Below are positions 32,510 through 44,517 of a stretch of DNA of 64,000 nucleotides, one piece after another. The DNA comes from Macrosoma leucophasiata (Eukaryota; Arthropoda; Insecta; Lepidoptera; Hedylidae). Positions within the stretch are counted from its first letter, which is position 1, and every line of letters starts with the position of its first letter. A model generated the notes under the pieces. The model was not told the DNA's origin. It made no database searches and saw only the letters and a program-made list of their open reading frames with translations. The stretch lies in the NCBI GenBank assembly GCA_036365455.1, contig JAWQUS010000008.1, positions 17,033,501 to 17,097,500 of the forward strand, in the 5' to 3' direction. The position numbers and the translations under genes were made by a program.

Positions 32510-32640
32510 GCATAGCAGCGTCCCGGCATAATACAATTGCCGCTATGATCACCATTCAGCACGCCAAGCGTGGCAATTATGGCGTATTCTTTCCTTATGA
32601 CCCACAACACTTTTAGGAGCATCTTCTGGAAAGGCTTTGT
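32510..32640 (+). repeat. Remnant of the QQRP..KLP dispersed coding repeat
   Basis: Plus-strand translation has QRPGIIQLPL, then a stop, then readable sequence resembling the left-hand part of the copy near 5.7 kb. Heavily decayed. Confidence 0.3.
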
Positions 32641-32669
32641 CCAACGGAGACGGATGGACGTCTTTCGGA

Positions 32670-33055
32670 TGTAATTATGATGATGGTGATGGTGGTGGTG
32701 GTGGTGGTGGTGGAGGCGTTAGTGGTGTTGGTGGCATTGGTGGTGTTTGTAGTGGTGGTGGTGGTGGTGGTGGTGTTTGTAGTGGTGGTGGTGGTGGTGG
32801 TGGTGGCGTTGGTGTTGTTGGTGGCATAGGTGTTGTTGGTGACTCTGGTGGTGGTGTTGGTGGTATTAGTGGTGCTGGCGGTGGTTTTACTGGCGATGGA
32901 GGCATTGGTGGCGTTGGTGATGTTGGTGGTGTTGTTGGTAGTTTTGGAGGCGTTGGTGGCATTGGTTGTGGTGGTGGAGGTGGTAGTGATGACAGTGGTG
33001 GTGGTGGTGGTGGTGATGATGGTGGTGGTGGTGTTGGTGGCATTAGTGGGTAAAA
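32670..33055. repeat. GGT/GGTGTT-rich microsatellite array
   Basis: About 385 bp of GGT, GTT and GGC triplets, open in several frames on both strands (poly-Gly-like one way, poly-Pro/Ser the other). Open frames here follow from the triplet repeat; there is no signal peptide or other domain, so it is not called as a gene. Confidence 0.85.
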
Positions 33056-34356
33056 ATGCACAACGTTAATATTCCATTTTTATCTTCTGCCGGCTTTTAC
33101 GGAGTGCTTATTTTATGCATAGATCTATCTTTTATCTTTAAAAATTGACTAAAACTTTACAAAAGCTTATAATTACTTTCTATAAAAAATAAAAAGCATA
33201 GAAGTTTAAAATGGCCTTTTCGAAAATACGGCACAGCATAGAATGGATGCGCTTTAAACACATAATTAGCAATTTTTCGCAATCCTGTGTGCTTTTATCC
33301 CCGATGGCGATACGTCTAATATCGTGTACAGAGAAGCATTACTGCAAAATAGATTTTTAGCTACCCAAAAGTGTTTATGATCCAAAATTAACCAAAATAT
33401 ATAAAAGCGCTGCCTAAAGTCCCATAGCTACTATTCCACGCAAGCAAAGTTGCGGGCACAGCTAGTTATTAATAAACTACTGAAAAACTACGTCTAAAAA
33501 GGAATATATATACCTACTAATGTATAAAATATAGTTCAGGATGTATCTCCTAATTTTTTTACTGTCAAATTGAAATTAAGCATGAGTACATGAATTAATA
33601 ATAAAATGTATCGTTATTTGGTTAATTTTGTGATCAGTTACCATGTTATTTATCTTAGGAAACATGTGCCATGGTCATGGTGGGAAAATAAAATGGTCTG
33701 TTACAAAAAAGCACGCTTTATGATCCATGTTTAATAGCATTACCCATATACCAACAACTAACGTTTTGTAATTAGTAGTCGTAGGGTTTATTTGCGGAGC
33801 TTGCGGAGCGGTTTCTGCACCACAGCATTAGGTATCTATGTTATTCGCTAAATATTAGTATTCAGCTCTTCTATATTTAGGTTGCACCGTATCTGCATAA
33901 AGACGTCTAGTATCTTCATAAAGACTTTTTAGCTAGTGGATGTCTATTTATGCCGTCTTTACTGCTTGTCTAATTTACAAGTAATAAAGACCGCAAGACT
34001 GTTTCCTACTGTGATCGTATATAAAAAACAGAGCTACCACAGTTCATTAACTGTTGCACAATAACATGAGTGCTCTCAAAACAATGAATGCATTAGAAAT
34101 ATAAAAAAAGTTATCCTTTTAAAAAATCTTAAGTCGTGCAATGAGTGTATTGGGTAAGACTGTGAATCATGGAGTTAGGCGCAAGACCGCGGGTGTTTGA
34201 CGCTAAGGCTGCGTATCGAATGCGCTCTGCGCCGTCCGCAGGCCTCGACGAAAAGAAAGGACCGTATACTTGTTAAATAATGCCGATAGTTGCATGTTAC
34301 CGAGTGAAATGTTCGTAGGGACGCGGACGAATGTTCGGACGAGATGAGCACTTTGG
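33056..34356. other. Upstream spacer of the cuticle gene
   Basis: No coding signal. A short LINE-tail remnant ending GCGGGCACAGCTAGTTATTA is at about 33425-33475. Confidence 0.4.
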
Positions 34357-34396
34357 TATTTAAGAGCGGGTCGGCCTGGCGAATGTCATCAGTTAA
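34357..34396 (+). promoter_or_regulatory. Core promoter of the Tweedle gene
   Basis: TATTTAA at 34357-34363 and an initiator TCAGTT with A at 34391, 34 bp apart, a normal insect TATA-Inr spacing. This gives a 5' UTR of about 120 nt before the ATG at 34511. Confidence 0.65.
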
Positions 34397-34510
34397 CACG
34401 AGCTCACAACGACAAGAGCATCTCCAAAAAGTGGAGTCACATTGAACAGTCGAAGCTCAAGCACCAAAAGCAGTCCTTCAAGAGTCAGCTGCGCCTGACC
34501 CACGTCCAAA

Positions 34511-36864
34511 ATGCGCGCTTTCCTGGTGAGTTCGCTTGCGTTTATTCAATAATTTAATGTTTTTTATTTCACATTATTACTATTTGGCATATGCGATTTT
34601 TATGACAATTTATTAATAATATTTACCTACACACATTACACATTTGATTTTTTGTTAACCAAATATTTCAGGCTGTACCAAGGATGAAGTGAAGTTTACA
34701 GTGACGTTGACAAATATAAATACTATCGTAGTGTGCCAAATAGTGCGGGAATAGAGTATTTTATCTCATAGTGAATGTGATAATTGGAGCTTTTGGAATA
34801 GTTCATGTGATAAACGCAAAAGTGTGCAAATGGAAACAATTTTGTTTTGGCAATTTCATCTGGATCATTTGACACGTGTCATTTTCAAAGTAACCGAAAT
34901 CGTATGCACGTAATCATTATTCAGACTGTGTACGCGGCTCTCACGGTATGCCTATGTCTCTACCCCATAAACCTAACATACCAATTCAATTACGTCCACA
35001 ACATTGAAGGTAGATATACGCGATGGTTAACCCATTGCGTAATTCAGATCACTTCCAATATTTTACTACCGTGTACCGTGTAAACCGACTTACATCACAT
35101 AATATGTAGCATTCATCTGATTGTAAAGATATGTTTTCTTACCTACGCTTTACAAATCGTTCGGTTTTATGTCCCAATTATTACAAAATCGGTAGACATT
35201 AAAAAAAACGTAACTTCACGCCTGCAATCCTCGAAGGCGTAGGCAGAGGTAAATAAATGCATGCATTCAATCATACATGCAAACACCCACGACTCGCCGG
35301 TTACGTTTTGGCCCATGTAACAGGTGGCGAACCTGTTGCCATCTCCGGGCACATTACCAAACTCCGGGGTACCGGGAAACTTCCAGAAAATGGAAAAATC
35401 CCAATAGAAGCAGAGATAAAGGATTTTAAACCGTTATCTCGAATACCCCCGACCCGGGAATCGAACCCAGGACCTCCAGCGTAATAGTAGTGGCCTGCTA
35501 CCACTACGCTACTGAGGCGGTAGACATTTGAAATGTATATATACGCCGATCCCAGGTGCTTAGCGAATTGATATTGTTACTATATTATTCTTGAATTACT
35601 GTTATTCATGTTTTTATATTACTTCTTCCATGTAGGCAAATCTCTTGTTCATAATGATTGCATTGTTCATTTACTATGTCGTTATGCAATTGGTGAATTA
35701 CCGAAATTGTGTACAGAATACGATCAGTTGAATGATCAACAAGGTCAATATAATTAATGTTTGCACATGTACATTTCGAGACTATGTAATTATAAAATTA
35801 TTCTTTAATAGGATTACATTACTACATACGAATTTAAAATGTTGTTAAGGTGTTATTATCAATATCAAAGTAGCCTATTTATTATCAGTCCATGGAATTA
35901 TTTTAAACTAATAGAAGATCTTCTATTGTTCCAGGTACTCGCCTGTGTGGCGCTGGCCTACGGCCGCCCTGAGCCCCCAGTCGGCTACAGCTACCCTGCC
36001 CCGCCTGCGAGATACACAGTTCCGTCGGCCAGTTACGGTGCTCCAGTCCTTGGAGGACATAGCGGCGGTGGAATCGAGCTCGGAGGCCACTCCGGAGGCA
36101 TCGCTCTCGGAGGCCACTCTGGAGGCATCGCCCTTGGAGGACATTCCGGTGGTATCGCTCTGGGTGGTTCCTCGGCTGGACTCGCGGTCGGAGGTTTCGG
36201 TGGTGGATTCGGTCGTGACGCCGGATTCGGAGGCGGATACGCTGGCGGCTACTCTGGCGCGCCTCTTGTTCAGAAGCACATCTATGTCCATGTACCCCCA
36301 CCAGAACCCGAAGAACAGAGACTTCCTCGCATTCCTCTCGTCGCTCCTCCTCAGAAGCACTACAAGATCATCTTCATCAAGGCCCCGACTCCTCCCACCC
36401 CAGTGGCTCCTATCATCCCTGTGCAGCCTCAAAACGAAGAAAAAACCCTGGTCTACGTTTTGGTCAAGAAGCCCGAGGAGCAGCCCGACATCGTCATTCC
36501 CACTCCCGTTCCCACCCAGCCCTCAAAACCCGAAGTTTACTTCATCAAGTACCAGACCCAGAAGGAAGGAGGTATTGTCGGCGGTGGAGCCATCGGCGCT
36601 GGTGCGATCGGTGGTGGTGCTATTGGTGGTGGTGTTCTCGGCGGTGGTATCATCGGAGGTGGAGCGGTCGGTGACGGTGAACTGAGCGCCGTTTCCATCG
36701 GAGGTGGAGCAGGAATCGAAGGCGTATCTGCTGGTCACGGTGGCGCGGAAATCAGTGCTGACTTCGGAGTGAGCGGTGGTGATGAAGGCGCGGCGATCGC
36801 CCATGGCGGTGCCACCAGCACCCAGTACGGTCCTCCCGGGCACGTCGCCGGACCCCTACACTGA
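34511..36864 (+). CDS. Tweedle-family (DUF243) cuticular protein, two coding exons
   Basis: Exon 1 is 34511-34525 (MRAFL), donor CTG|GTGAGT; acceptor TTGTTCCAG at 35934, exon 2 35935-36864, phase-0 intron of 1,409 bp. The spliced protein is 314 aa. [15 protein letters not shown] is a clear signal peptide, so it is secreted to the cuticle. Residues about 45-82 repeat GGHSGGIAL, followed by Gly-rich sequence. Residues about 118-214 are the Tweedle domain with all four hallmark blocks: [36 protein letters not shown] and [16 protein letters not shown] Gly-rich tail with GGGAIGG repeats follows. Tweedle proteins are structural and are proposed to bind chitin through stacked aromatic residues of the domain. 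A tiny first exon inside the signal peptide is typical of insect cuticle genes. No premature stop is seen. The exon is far more GC-rich than its surroundings. Confidence 0.95.
35191..35528 (-). repeat. tRNA-headed SINE, family B, in the Tweedle intron, with target duplication
   Basis: The SINE occupies 35201-35518 in minus orientation with intact A box (TAGCGTAGTGG) and B box (GGTTCGATTCC). It is flanked by a perfect 10-bp duplication GGTAGACATT (35191-35200 and 35519-35528) and has a T-rich 3' tail in sense. The promoter boxes and duplication suggest a fairly young insertion. Confidence 0.9.
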
Positions 36865-37004
36865 AGTGTGTTCGACGTTAGCTTAGGTGGTAGGATATGA
36901 CAACATGTTTTGTATGATATTTATTGCTAAGCGAAATCACAAAACCACCTAGTGGTCGAATTTATCATTGTATATTTGTAACGGTGCCCGTCTCTGCCAC
37001 CGAC

Positions 37005-37056
37005 GGTCCGCGACCGAACACCCTGTACATAGTCAACTCATGTTCAGTCGCGGACC
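37005..37056 (+). other. Stem-loop in the Tweedle 3' UTR
   Basis: GGTCCGCGACCGAACA (37005-37020) pairs with TGTTCAGTCGCGGACC (37041-37056) with one mismatch around a 20-nt loop. Confidence 0.6.
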
Positions 37057-37200
37057 GCAAACATGCGACATTGAATCATTGTCTTATCACATCATCGCCA
37101 CTCATCTCTACTTGTTATTAGTACACCGTGTTATGTTGTTCGAAAGAAAGTATTTTGCTGCGACTGTTATGTTTATGTATGAATAGCTTTTTATTTTTAT

Positions 37201-37206
37201 AATAAA
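37201..37206 (+). terminator. Poly(A) signal of the Tweedle gene
   Basis: AATAAA 337 nt after the stop codon, the first canonical signal in the 3' UTR, followed by a T-rich stretch near 37225. Confidence 0.7.
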
Positions 37207-37244
37207 ACGAAAATGTGATGCAATTTTGTTTATTTGGTAAAACC

Positions 37245-37530
37245 TAATGGGGAGCGGGCGGGCTGTACGGACGAATTGCATCACTTCCGAAAGTAGTCGT
37301 GAAAGGTTGCCCTGGTGGATGTGGTCGACTTACGGTCGAGTTCCTTTCTCGTTCGAGCCGGGCGATTAGCTTTAAAATCGAAATTGTGAACAATCTTATC
37401 GGAGTTACATGCGTTGCGTAATAGTGTGGCCGTTTGGACTGCGAGGCGGGGTGGCGGCGTGCGAGGCACTAGTAGTCTCGTAGTGTATGCGGCGCTCACA
37501 TACCCATAACCTCCGCTCTCAATAATGACC
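37245..37530. other. GC-rich block downstream of the cuticle gene
   Basis: About 290 bp richer in G+C than its flanks, with no reading frame or repeat recognised. It could be a regulatory region, an untranslated exon or an old repeat. Confidence 0.3.
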
Positions 37531-39064
37531 GTTTTATCTTACGTGTAATCACACTTACGTGTAATTTAGTAGCCGGTGGTACAATAACATAAACTATCCA
37601 TTCGGACGCTTTACGCCTTTTTATAGATTGCCATCGTTAAGTGTCGTGATTTCTCCGTCGATAATATTCAACATTTTTAATGTGGAATATTTATTTTCAC
37701 TTTACATAAGATAATGTAAACACACTTTCACTATCCGCTCCGATTAATATTATAAACAGATTGTGTGATTAAATTATGCAGCGTCTAGATTAGTGTGGGT
37801 GTAGTCAAATTATTGCTTTGTACCTATTTATATTGCGATAGAAATGGTAATCGGTTGAGTAATAATCTTAATACGGATTGCGATGTTTAAAATATGGCAA
37901 AACTTCGTAAGACACAGTGCCAGTAATATGCAAATTTCAACCATAATAACTAGTAGCATAAGGTTCAGGGGTTTATATTGTTGTGTAAGCACAACGTTAA
38001 GTAGGTACTTATATTATTGCACATAATAGTGACATATTTTACAGGTCCGGAATCACTACTAAAACTGCTAAAAGGTAATTTTTAAATAGTCAATCTACAA
38101 ATGGCTCTTTTATAATGCCGAGTTTAAAAATCGAGTGTTTTGTGCATTAAATATTTTTTCAACAAAGTGATAGTGGACGATTAAAGAAGAGTAACAGAAA
38201 CCAAAACTACAGTTTTTGGAGTTTTTGTCTGTCTGTCTGGTACGTTATAACTACGAATCTACTCAACGGATTTGAACGCGGTTTTCACAGGTGGATTACA
38301 TCTAATTAGGAGCTTTGTCAAAAGGCTCGTTTGTATCGTCAAAAGTTATGGTCAATTGAAAATTATCTTACCTACTTCAAGCAAAGCTTCAAAATTTTTA
38401 AACAGAGTTGAATGCGGTTTACGTAGGTAAATGTAGGTATTTAATTTAGATAAACCTAGAATTTCTACTTTGCTTTATCTCTATTAATAAAGAAAAAACG
38501 TACTGCAGTTTCTATTGAATTTTAATCAAAAATAGCCTAATAAAAATAAATTGTATAATTTAGTTACATAAAATCTCAATAGATGGGGCTGACTTTAGAA
38601 TTTTTTAGAATTGCCTCTAATTCTTTTATAGGTCTGGATAATTGTAGTTTCCACAGGTTACGCGAAAAGCCGCGGGCAACACCTAGAATATTAATAAATA
38701 TTTAAAAGATATCTTACTTTAAAAAAACTTTTTTTAGAATACAATGCTCTTCTATACTTTAAAGAGGCTTTTATGTAAGATTTTTCTTAGAGATTAGAGT
38801 TATGTAAAAGACGTGTCATAATGATATAATTATTTTAATTTAATAAATCAGGTTTCACTCTGTCTGTTAGATGTTAAGTTTAAATACAGAGTGAATAATA
38901 CGCTATTCATTAAAAATGAACGCCTAAATCGATTGATCAACGAAAATATTGCAAAAATATTCCAGTGTGAGATAAGTTCTTTATAATAATATCACCTATG
39001 GGTGATATTATTATTGAGATCAAATGAAGACTTTTTAGAGAAATGTTTTCATGGTTTTCATATT
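37531..39064. other. Spacer with LINE-tail remnant and a small hairpin
   Basis: 38220-38690 resembles a decayed family E-like LINE tail (TTTTGTCTGTCTGTCTGG ... GCGAAAAGCCGCGGGCAACA). A perfect 14-bp hairpin (ATAATAATATCACC) is at 38983-39014. Nothing else recognised. Confidence 0.45.
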
Positions 39065-39258
39065 TGTCGACCCGGTTAGTTCAGCGGTGTGAGACGACTG
39101 TTTGATTCAAATGGTCGCGGGTTCGATCTTCGCACCGGGACAAATATTTGTATGGCCTACAGATTTTTGTTTCGGATCTAGGTGCTAATGTATATGATGT
39201 GAGTATACAACAGCACCCACGTTTATACCTAGTGTAAGGCTGAGAGTGTAAGCGTATT
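39065..39258 (+). repeat. tRNA-headed SINE, family C, full length
   Basis: Head GACCCGGTTAGTTCAGCGG (A-box-like) and GCGGGTTCGATCTTCGC (B box), body GGACAAATATTTGTATGGCC..CAGCACCCACG, tail GAGTGTAAGCGTATTTATTA. Best copy of the family in the window. Confidence 0.8.
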
Positions 39259-39295
39259 TATTATTTATTTAAATTTCTCGCTTATTGTCACATAC

Positions 39296-39600
39296 TTAAA
39301 AAACCTAACTTCACGCCTGTAATCCGCGAAGGGGTAAGCGGAGGTAAATGCATGCAATCAAGCATACATGCAAGCACGCACGATTCGCTAGTTCGTTTTG
39401 GCCCCTGTTACAGGTTGCGAGTCTCTCCGAACTCCGAGGTACTGGGAGACTGACAGAAAATAGAAAAAGCCCAATAGAGTAGAAGTTATAATAGATTTTA
39501 TAAAATCTATTTTATAAATGGTAGTAGCCGACCCGGGATTCGAAACTAGGAACTCAGCGTAGTAGTAGTGGCCTGTTACTACTAGACTGCTGAGGCCTGG
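39296..39600 (-). repeat. tRNA-headed SINE, family B
   Basis: Minus orientation, 37 bp after the family C copy. It keeps CCTCAGCAGTCTAGTAGT in the head, but the B box is mutated (AGTTTCGAATCCCGGG). Carries an AAAATCTATTTTATAA insertion-like duplication in the body. Confidence 0.75.
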
Positions 39601-39854
39601 AATCCTCAAAGATAATGTACCTACCTACGTTGTTCAACCTTAGGTTCATAGCTCACTAAAGCCACCCGGCACACGACCAGCGCCCGACCGCATCGAGCGG
39701 TCTGCGCTCATTACATCAAATTCGCTCCTTATCGCCTCGACCGCAAGCCTGTAAACGCGCGAGCAGCGCGTGCTCTACACGCGATCGGTTAGTGGACCAC
39801 TCAGTGAACAGTAGCTTGTCTTGCGTTGACTTTCATCCAACTCGCTGTTCCCAA
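39601..39854. other. GC-rich segment, possible MITE remnant
   Basis: 39655-39800 is rich in CACACGACC, CGACCGCATCGAGCGG and GCGCGAGCAGCGCG. CACACGACC is also the terminus of the MITE at 45526-45700, but no matching second terminus was found. Confidence 0.3.
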
Positions 39855-39952
39855 GTGGACCTCTGGTATTGTGTGGATGTCTGCAGTCATAACTTCACAT
39901 CCATGTGAACTGCATGCTCGTTTGCCACCTTGGTTACATAAAAAACGGAAAT
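39855..39952 (+). repeat. SINE-like family A, 5'-truncated tail
   Basis: TGTGTGGATGTCTGCAGTCA..GTGAACTGCATGCTCGTTTG..TTACATAAAAAA. Confidence 0.7.
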
Positions 39953-40580
39953 CTATCGCTAAGTAAGCTTTACGAGTAGGTACAAGTTTACGAGTAATAC
40001 AGAGTCGATAAACTTATAAAACATATCTGGGTACTGAGAAACCGAACCCTACGTTGTGCGAAACAAGACACGTACATGGTCGGTTTTTAAATTTGTTATA
40101 AGAAGTCTGCGTGTGTTCCCATAAAAGGTAGGTAGTTTCTTACTTGTTTAATTTTCAGATCTCTAGCATGTAAGGTAAACCAATTTATAACGGTGAAATC
40201 AAACAAACTTCCATCCCCTATTTTAACGAGTGGAGAGCGATTTCGTAAATATCCTTAAACAGGTATTTTATTATTTATAACAAGGAATCCATATATACAT
40301 TTTCAAACTTGCGGCAGTCTTATAAATACAAACTTCCATTCCCTTGTTTATGGGCTTGGGTAAAAGTTCAAAGGTTTAGGATTTTCCGTTGTTTGTGTAT
40401 TAATATTAAATTGCTTTCATCTTAAAAAAAAACAACTTTTTGGTCGGGAAATGTCACAAGAATTTTGATGAACATTTTTTTTTTATTCATTACATAAAAC
40501 ACTATCCTATTCACACACCCACACTGTTGCAATGTGATGTATCGTTACCTGCGTACCCTTATTTAACACTCGCTAGTATT
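39953..40580. other. No recognised feature
   Basis: AT-rich; nothing recognised. Confidence 0.4.
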
Positions 40581-40724
40581 AAGATTAATTTCTACTAGTT
40601 AATAAACTAGTAGAAATTAATCTTCATTCTGCTTTTTATTATAAATAATAATTTAAGAAATATCTTAAATTATTATTTTTAATAAAAAGCAGGTCTCAAC
40701 GAGTTCTTATAAACTTGTTGAGAC
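40581..40724. repeat. Three consecutive hairpins
   Basis: (1) 40581-40600 with 40605-40624, perfect 20 bp. (2) Arms from 40629 to about 40657 and about 40664 to 40692, near-perfect. (3) About 40693-40705 with 40712-40724, one mismatch. They follow each other with almost no spacer. Confidence 0.85.
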
Positions 40725-41307
40725 TAGCATTTTATTTTGGGTAGATGTTAGTCTCATTTTCGTTTGTATTTCTTCACCAAATGGGTGACCATAACTTCCT
40801 TAATTGTAATTAATTTTGAGATAAAATATTACCTATATCAAAAATTCCTGAAACCGATTCGGTTATCGATTCTGAACAAACTAGGTTTCGGGTTGTACAT
40901 TTAATCCTGTTACACGTTGTATATTGATAATATCTAAAGTATTAAACTTTTGAAACTTTGTATTAATGAGTCTTCTATTGTCATCATATCCAGAAAATTC
41001 CGCTGATTTGATATAATCTAAACCCAAGTTACAGGGATCAAAGAAGCAACGAAGCATTTCCAGAAAAAGTAGGAATTATTGCCCTTGCGTTTCGCTTGGC
41101 TCATTTTGGCGGGGACATGTGCCGTCAGATAATAATAACTATGAATATTTTAAAAGTTGCTGCACAAAATTAGCGCGCTGAACATAAATTTTATTTAAAC
41201 GTTGGTCACACTGATGATGGTAAGAGTCTCAAGGGGGTTTTGGCGGGAACGCGGAAAAGAGCTGTGTCGCTGCGTGATATTATTTTCGAAAGTTGTGTTT
41301 AATCGCG
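40725..41307. other. No recognised feature
   Basis: Nothing recognised. Confidence 0.4.
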
Positions 41308-41347
41308 TTTTATTGTGTAAAAATGGTGGGATTTTTACACAATAAAA
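41308..41347. repeat. 17-bp perfect hairpin
   Basis: TTTTATTGTGTAAAAAT and its complement around a 6-nt loop (GGTGGG). Confidence 0.7.
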
Positions 41348-43082
41348 GCAGCATTCGATAATGTTCACGAGTGTAAGAAAGTGATATTATGAAGTGAAAA
41401 GTGATTTTTCGTATTGCCTCCAAAACATCATAAAACTCCTAGTAAAGTCCCCATCGCTTTACTGGAGCCATCCCATCATCTCAACATATTCCTCATGGAA
41501 GCATTTATTCATCGTCATCTTCCATATGGATATTCATTAATTTAAAGAAATGTGAAATGCAATATGTATACGACTGAAAGACTCTGTATCTATGGTCATG
41601 AATAAATTAATAAAAAAAAAATAAGAGTCTCAAGAGGGCTTGATTTCAGCATTTAGGTATTGTATGGCAGAACGACAATGGCAGTAAATAATAATAATAA
41701 CGTCATATTATTATATTTATTTTTCATATTGAATATCTTGAAGGTTCTTTACTAAAAGTTATCTACCTCATTAATGAATCAAAATATTGTTAGGCATGAA
41801 TACATGTAGGTACCTACACTTTTAGGACTATAGAACATAATAGAATAGAATAACAACATTTCCTTCTTGAGGTAAGTAATATGTGGAATGTTATACTTCC
41901 AGAAAATCCAACAATATGTGGCATGTTGACATCTCCGAGCACGTTACCACGGTACTGTGACGTTGCCAAGCTTTAAGGGTAACACAGGAACCAAAAATAC
42001 TTAGGTACTGTTGTATACCTATATCCAATGATGTTATATGTTATATATCATACGATCGTTGGTTCTGTAAGTCTCCAATACCATAAGATAAAACACCGTG
42101 TAGTACAATAACACTTTTATTGTTTCTCAATGTTTTTATAGAATTAAATTTATTATCAAATACTTTTATCAAATATAACTTTCTACTTCAACGTCCCTTT
42201 TTACAGTCAAATTTACGAAGACCGTGCTACCGAGCCCACCGACCAACATGGTTTTCTCTTCTTTTGTCTTTTTTCGTTTTTTGGTCGCCTGGCAACCATC
42301 TGTGTAATTTAATTGGTCAATCAACGACCAATCACGAGCACGCCTCGATACTCGATTGCTATTTGAAATTGACAGAAATACGGTCTCCAGAATGATGACC
42401 AGAAAATATCTTCATAAATGATTTGTTGCTTTTAATTAATATACAAATAATAATTAACCCTTACAGTAGTACCTATATCTCAACTCGGAGATCGAATCCA
42501 AGACCCCAGTTGTGGCCTGCTACAGTACTACTTAGGTAAGTTACAATTTTTAAATTTTTGATGTCTATCAATCTAATACTACACAACATCGCCAAGGAAT
42601 AATAATTTTGAAAATGTATCCATTACAGAAATTAGTTTAAACGTACATTTGAAAAGAGGTAATGGATTTTCTGGCGAATTTTTCACTGTATATTGGAATT
42701 TGGAACTTTGCCAGTGAATGACAACCGAATATTTTTTTCGTTTCCTATTCAATTCCATAAAGAATAAAGTCACAGCACTCGGATGCGAGGAGGCCAGAGG
42801 CCAAGGTTATTATTATTCTTGTTATTCTCATTGTGAGGCGATCAAAGCGAATAAAAAAAAACTTTACAGATCTCAAGTTACTTTTAAACAAACTTAGAAA
42901 AAAATCTTCGAAACCTTAGCAAGTAGGCATCCAACTTCCTTCATGTTAGAATTCTCGTAATTTATATAAAAGCTAGTGAACCTTGGTTAATGTAAACTTC
43001 AATTTCGTTTCCGGTGTGCTGAAAATACATGGAAGCAGCTACCGGGTAATATTGTACAAATTACTTTTTTTGTACGTAAAGA
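41348..43082. other. Spacer with two SINE family B scraps
   Basis: 41925-41985 (CATGTTGACATCTCCGAGCA) and 42479-42535 (TCGGAGATCGAATCCAAGAC) match the body and head of family B and may be one SINE split by later insertion. No coding signal. Confidence 0.4.
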
Positions 43083-43129
43083 AGGTGGCAAACTACAAAC
43101 AAGCATGCAGTTCACATTGATGTTAAGGG
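43083..43129 (-). repeat. SINE-like family A, tail fragment
   Basis: AAACAAGCATGCAGTTCACA plus TTGATGTTAAG; the remainder is missing. Confidence 0.6.
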
Positions 43130-43960
43130 TTAACTGGAGATACATCTACATAAAAATCAGAGGTCCCGCCTCTTCTTTGAATTACTTTAACGCCACTGTG
43201 TAACTAGAATTAGCGATATTAAATTTGATAATGGTTGGGGTTCTATAGGTACCTTAAAGAAACACGGAATCCTTCAACCATTGCATCGAGTTAAATTTGA
43301 CAAGAATTCATAAATTCATACTGTATTGGTCTTAATAGCTTTCTAATTTCCGCATTGTAAGTCATAATTTTTGGAAGTAATACAATATAATCCAAAAATA
43401 ATATATATTTATAGATAGCTTACTATACTCAAAGAGTAAGTTATCCATAAATATGCCATTACGGACTTTTTTGTAGATCTACCAATGAGAAAATATTCCA
43501 CCATATATTAATGTGTATCTCAAAAGGTTTATGCATCGTCTTCGATGAAGCCTCCCAGGTGGCTTAATTTTTTCCAATATTTCCAACATTTACCTACAGT
43601 AGGTACCTACCTATTCAACCACGTCACTACATACCTAGGTATTATATCTTAATACTTACTACAAAAAAGCAAAAACAAGCAGTCGTAAAATAATATCATT
43701 TCAAGTGTTTAAAAACGTCTCATCGGTCATATCAGAAATACATGTACTGTTTTATTTGCACACTCGCTGAAATCGCAAACTTGTTATGTGGATTTATCTA
43801 TTATATTGCGCAGTGAAAACTTGGCATCAACTTAGCTCTTCCTCCCTCTTCCGATGTGTGGTTTGAATAATATGAACAAAGTAGACTCGAATATATTAGA
43901 AATGCGACTACCATGCTTTAAAAAGAACAAAGCGTAATTAAAAATTTATTTCCAAGGCTT
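43130..43960. other. No recognised feature
   Basis: Nothing recognised. Confidence 0.4.
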
Positions 43961-44256
43961 TTTTTTAATATGTTATGAAGGTGGCTAACATGTACGCAGT
44001 TCACATGGATGTTGAGTGATGACTGCAGACAAACACACAAAATGCAGAGTTCAAAATCCGTTGCCACTCAAGAGCTCGTAGTTGTTATGTCTCTATGATA
44101 GTAGTTACGGGACTATACATTACCATCTAACCGGTACACGATAGTGCTGAACATTACCAATCGGCGGCAGAGAGAAGAGGTAATGCGGTTGTACATACTC
44201 CCTGGTGATAGAGTTCCAATGTAAGAGCTCGTTACATTGGAAATCTATCATCAGTT
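43961..44256 (-). repeat. SINE-like family A, diverged full-length copy
   Basis: Poly(T) then GAAGGTGGCTAACATGTACG; GTTGCCACTCAAGAGC; CCGGTACACGATAGTGCTGA; head side AATCTATCATCAGTTAG. Confidence 0.75.
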
Positions 44257-44517
44257 AGAAGTCACACTAAGGTTATGACAAAAACATGGCAAAAGAAAAT
44301 CGACGCTTCGATATGTGAGACTGTGGTAGCTTAGTGGTGATTAGCAATGATTTTGTGACCAAGCAATTGTTATTTGAAGAAGTAGAAAAAAGAGAAGTAA
44401 TTATTTCACAATTGCACAAAGTACATTTAAGTTAACATAGGGCTAAATAATATTATGTTAAGAATTTGTCGAATCTTCTAAGACGAGATTTGCATGCAAT
44501 GCAATTTAATGCAATTT

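Noticed and set aside
32637..33053. Long Gly-rich open frame (and Pro/Ser-rich on the other strand)
   Set aside because: It is a GGT/GTT triplet array open in several frames at once, with no signal peptide, splice context or other domain.
35903..36685. Long open frames overlapping the cuticle exon in other frames and on the minus strand
   Set aside because: They are by-products of GC-rich, repetitive codons of the Tweedle exon; the real frame has a signal peptide and the Tweedle domain.
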